Source of the DNA: Saururus chinensis
Taxonomy: Eukaryota; Streptophyta; Magnoliopsida; Piperales; Saururaceae
NCBI GenBank assembly: GCA_035235625.1
Contig: CP141142.1
Span: forward strand, 12,926,995 to 12,990,994
Direction: 5' to 3'
Length of the DNA stretch: 64,000 bases
The notes under the pieces were generated by a model that saw only the letters and a program-made list of their open reading frames with translations, had not been told where the DNA came from and searched no databases. This document shows positions 62,199-64,000 of the stretch, in pieces (position 1 is the first letter of the stretch; the number at the start of each line of letters is the position of its first letter). A program made the translations under genes and the position numbers.

Positions 62199-64000
62199 AT
62201 AATAGTTCCCACGATAGCCGCTTAGCTCGTGTTATTGCATACATGCCATCTACTACTGTTGATTGTTCATAAGAATACGATTGTAGCATTAATATTTGGA
62301 GATGCATCGTCGATGATGATGTCATGTAATCAAACAAACGATATCTATTGATGTCGTTTATCTGAACTGACGTCCTATTTTTTTCCGAAACACTTGGTGG
62401 CCATCATATTATCGATCTCACAATAGAGTCTGGTCACATAATAGTTTCAAATAAAAAACCAAATAACTTGTTGATTATTGATATGTCGCGAATGCAACGG
62501 ATCATTGGAGACATTGATATATTGCCGTCTAGTGAATCATGCCCTTCATTGGATATAGGTGAGGCTCATATCCATTGAAGAGGTGATTCACCAGCAACTG
62601 CTAAAGCAATCTCCCAAATGACCCATCTCCGTAAATAACATGATTGTGTCTATGATCCGTCTCGATACCGAACACATGTTGGCCGAGCCCGAACCCTAAC
62701 CCAAATATATAGTGAGCCAGGATCAAAAAGGTTCATTAGACACCAAACTGAGAAGCTAGGAGGCCCGAACCTGATGGTTCGGCCGCATGAGAATGTTCTA
62801 TCGTCCCCGAACCGATAGGCTCGGCGGCCCAAACAAGCAGGTTTGCATTGCACCAGTAGGTTCGGTCTAAACCATGAGGTTCGGTGAGCTTGCCATCCTT
62901 TCGTGTGTTCAAACACACAACCAATATATCTTTCGTGTGACCGAACATATGCCCAATATATCTAACGTAGTTATAATAAGAACATGAGTTACACGTATGG
63001 TCAATGATGTTGTCGTGTAATTGACAAAATGATATCTACCGATGTCGTTTATCTAAACCGATGATGCATTTTTTTCGAATAACTTTGTGGCCATTGTATT
63101 ATCGATCTCGCAATAGTAGCGTAGGTCGTGTTATGAGAAATACCAATATTCACAAACCATTTGGGAATAAAAAATGAAATAAGATAAGTAATATTCTGAA
63201 GTGGACAAATAAATTTATAACTAATACTGTTCATTATACAACATTGGTCCATTACATTAACAAATACTAATAATCACAGAACATCCTTTTTTAATAAAAA
63301 ACAAAGATAACGATGTGGAAGAACATCATTGTGTGAGCAATCTCCCTATCAGATCGCTTTGCAGACTATCGGACCAAGCTATATAGATGTAATAGAACAT
63401 TCGTGACATTAAAATTACACCAGTGGCCAAACCTATTCCTGTTATAAGCTGCCACCATAGGCTGGGGAGAACCGCTTATAACGGGTGATGGGATCACCAA
63501 ATGTTTTGATACCAATGTCCCAAAGGTTCCGTTGAGGCGCAGTCGATCCATCTTGTCTCTGTCTCGTCCTCCTCTCGAATTCAGTATGCCCATGGGTCAC
63601 CGTTATATTTATTGGCAGGATGGGAGGGTTACAAACTGCCGGGTTTTGGAAATTATTGAAACTCCAAAAATTGCGTTGGTTTTTTAGGAATTTAAGTGGA
63701 AAACCAAAACTTGCTGACTCTTTGGGAATTTAATTGGAAACCCGAAATGTATCAGTCATGTCCCAAAGAATGCAATAAGGGCATTTCATCCTATCGTATT
63801 ATCAAATTCATGATAGTCACTTAGGTTGTTTATCATGCAAATGGCATCTTCTATGGATATCATGTTTATACATGACAGCGCATTCAGTTGTGTGTCCTAA
63901 CGTATGATTCGTATGCATACGTGTTAGTAAGCATATGATCGTATCGTATACTTGGAGACAACTATTTGTTGCTGTTGTCGTGTATTCAATCAAACGATAT
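62199..64000. repeat. Palindrome-rich repeat region right of MULE copy B
   Basis: Two diverged direct repeats, 62314-62437 and 63003-63116, share gatgtcgtttatct, tttttttc and tattatcgatctc blocks. The start of a third (tgttgtcgtgtattcaatca) runs off the window end at 63974. 62650-62910 has repeated ggttcgg words, including the perfect palindrome CCGAACC-TGAT-GGTTCGG at 62764. No protein recognised. Possibly the terminal region of the MULE. Confidence 0.55.

Overview
The window is nuclear DNA of a land plant, almost certainly an angiosperm. It is AT-rich, the genes have GT-AG introns of 90 bp to 12 kb, and the introns and intergenic space are packed with plant-type transposons (Tat-lineage Ty3/gypsy, RTE LINE, hAT, MULE, Stowaway, TRIM-like). 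The species cannot be read from the sequence.

Positions 1-38842 (+ strand) hold the 3' part of one very large gene, the SABRE / KINKY POLLEN homologue, a plant member of the BLTP2/Hobbit family of bridge-like lipid-transfer proteins. I reconstruct 20 exons joined by 19 GT-AG introns, encoding about 2,485 residues that run to the natural C-terminus. The 5' end, with the N-terminal membrane anchor, lies left of the window. Every exon is open except exon 7. There a net frameshift plus an in-frame TAG breaks the frame near 8850-8864, and the same change creates a possible in-frame splice acceptor.

The introns carry layered insertions: TRIM-like fragments (intron 2 and intron 9), a Stowaway MITE (intron 4), two MITE families (introns 8, 9 and 13), an 8.08-kb Tat Ty3/gypsy element on the minus strand inside an older MITE (intron 13), and an RTE LINE remnant (intron 14).

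Downstream of the gene is a 1.65-kb near-palindrome (39645-41290). From about 41.4 kb to the right edge the DNA is transposon-derived. Two diverged, same-strand copies of a MULE-borne gene with an N-terminal DUF1985/plant-mobile-type region and a C-terminal ULP1-like (C48) protease domain lie at 42.0-48.1 kb (copy A) and 55.8-61.1 kb (copy B). A minus-strand MULE transposase relic (49.3-50.7 kb) lies tail-to-tail with copy A. Copy A is split by a complete 2,945-bp hAT element with a perfect 8-bp target duplication. Copy B is split by a 1,419-bp solo LTR and followed by an 862-bp solo LTR, both with 5-bp target duplications. The non-coding parts of both copies are filled with degenerate short palindromes of the form TCGTGT-AT-n-ACACGA. 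I do not see these in the rest of the window and cannot match them to a known element.

Only the SABRE-type gene looks like a host gene. Everything else that codes is transposon-derived and decayed.
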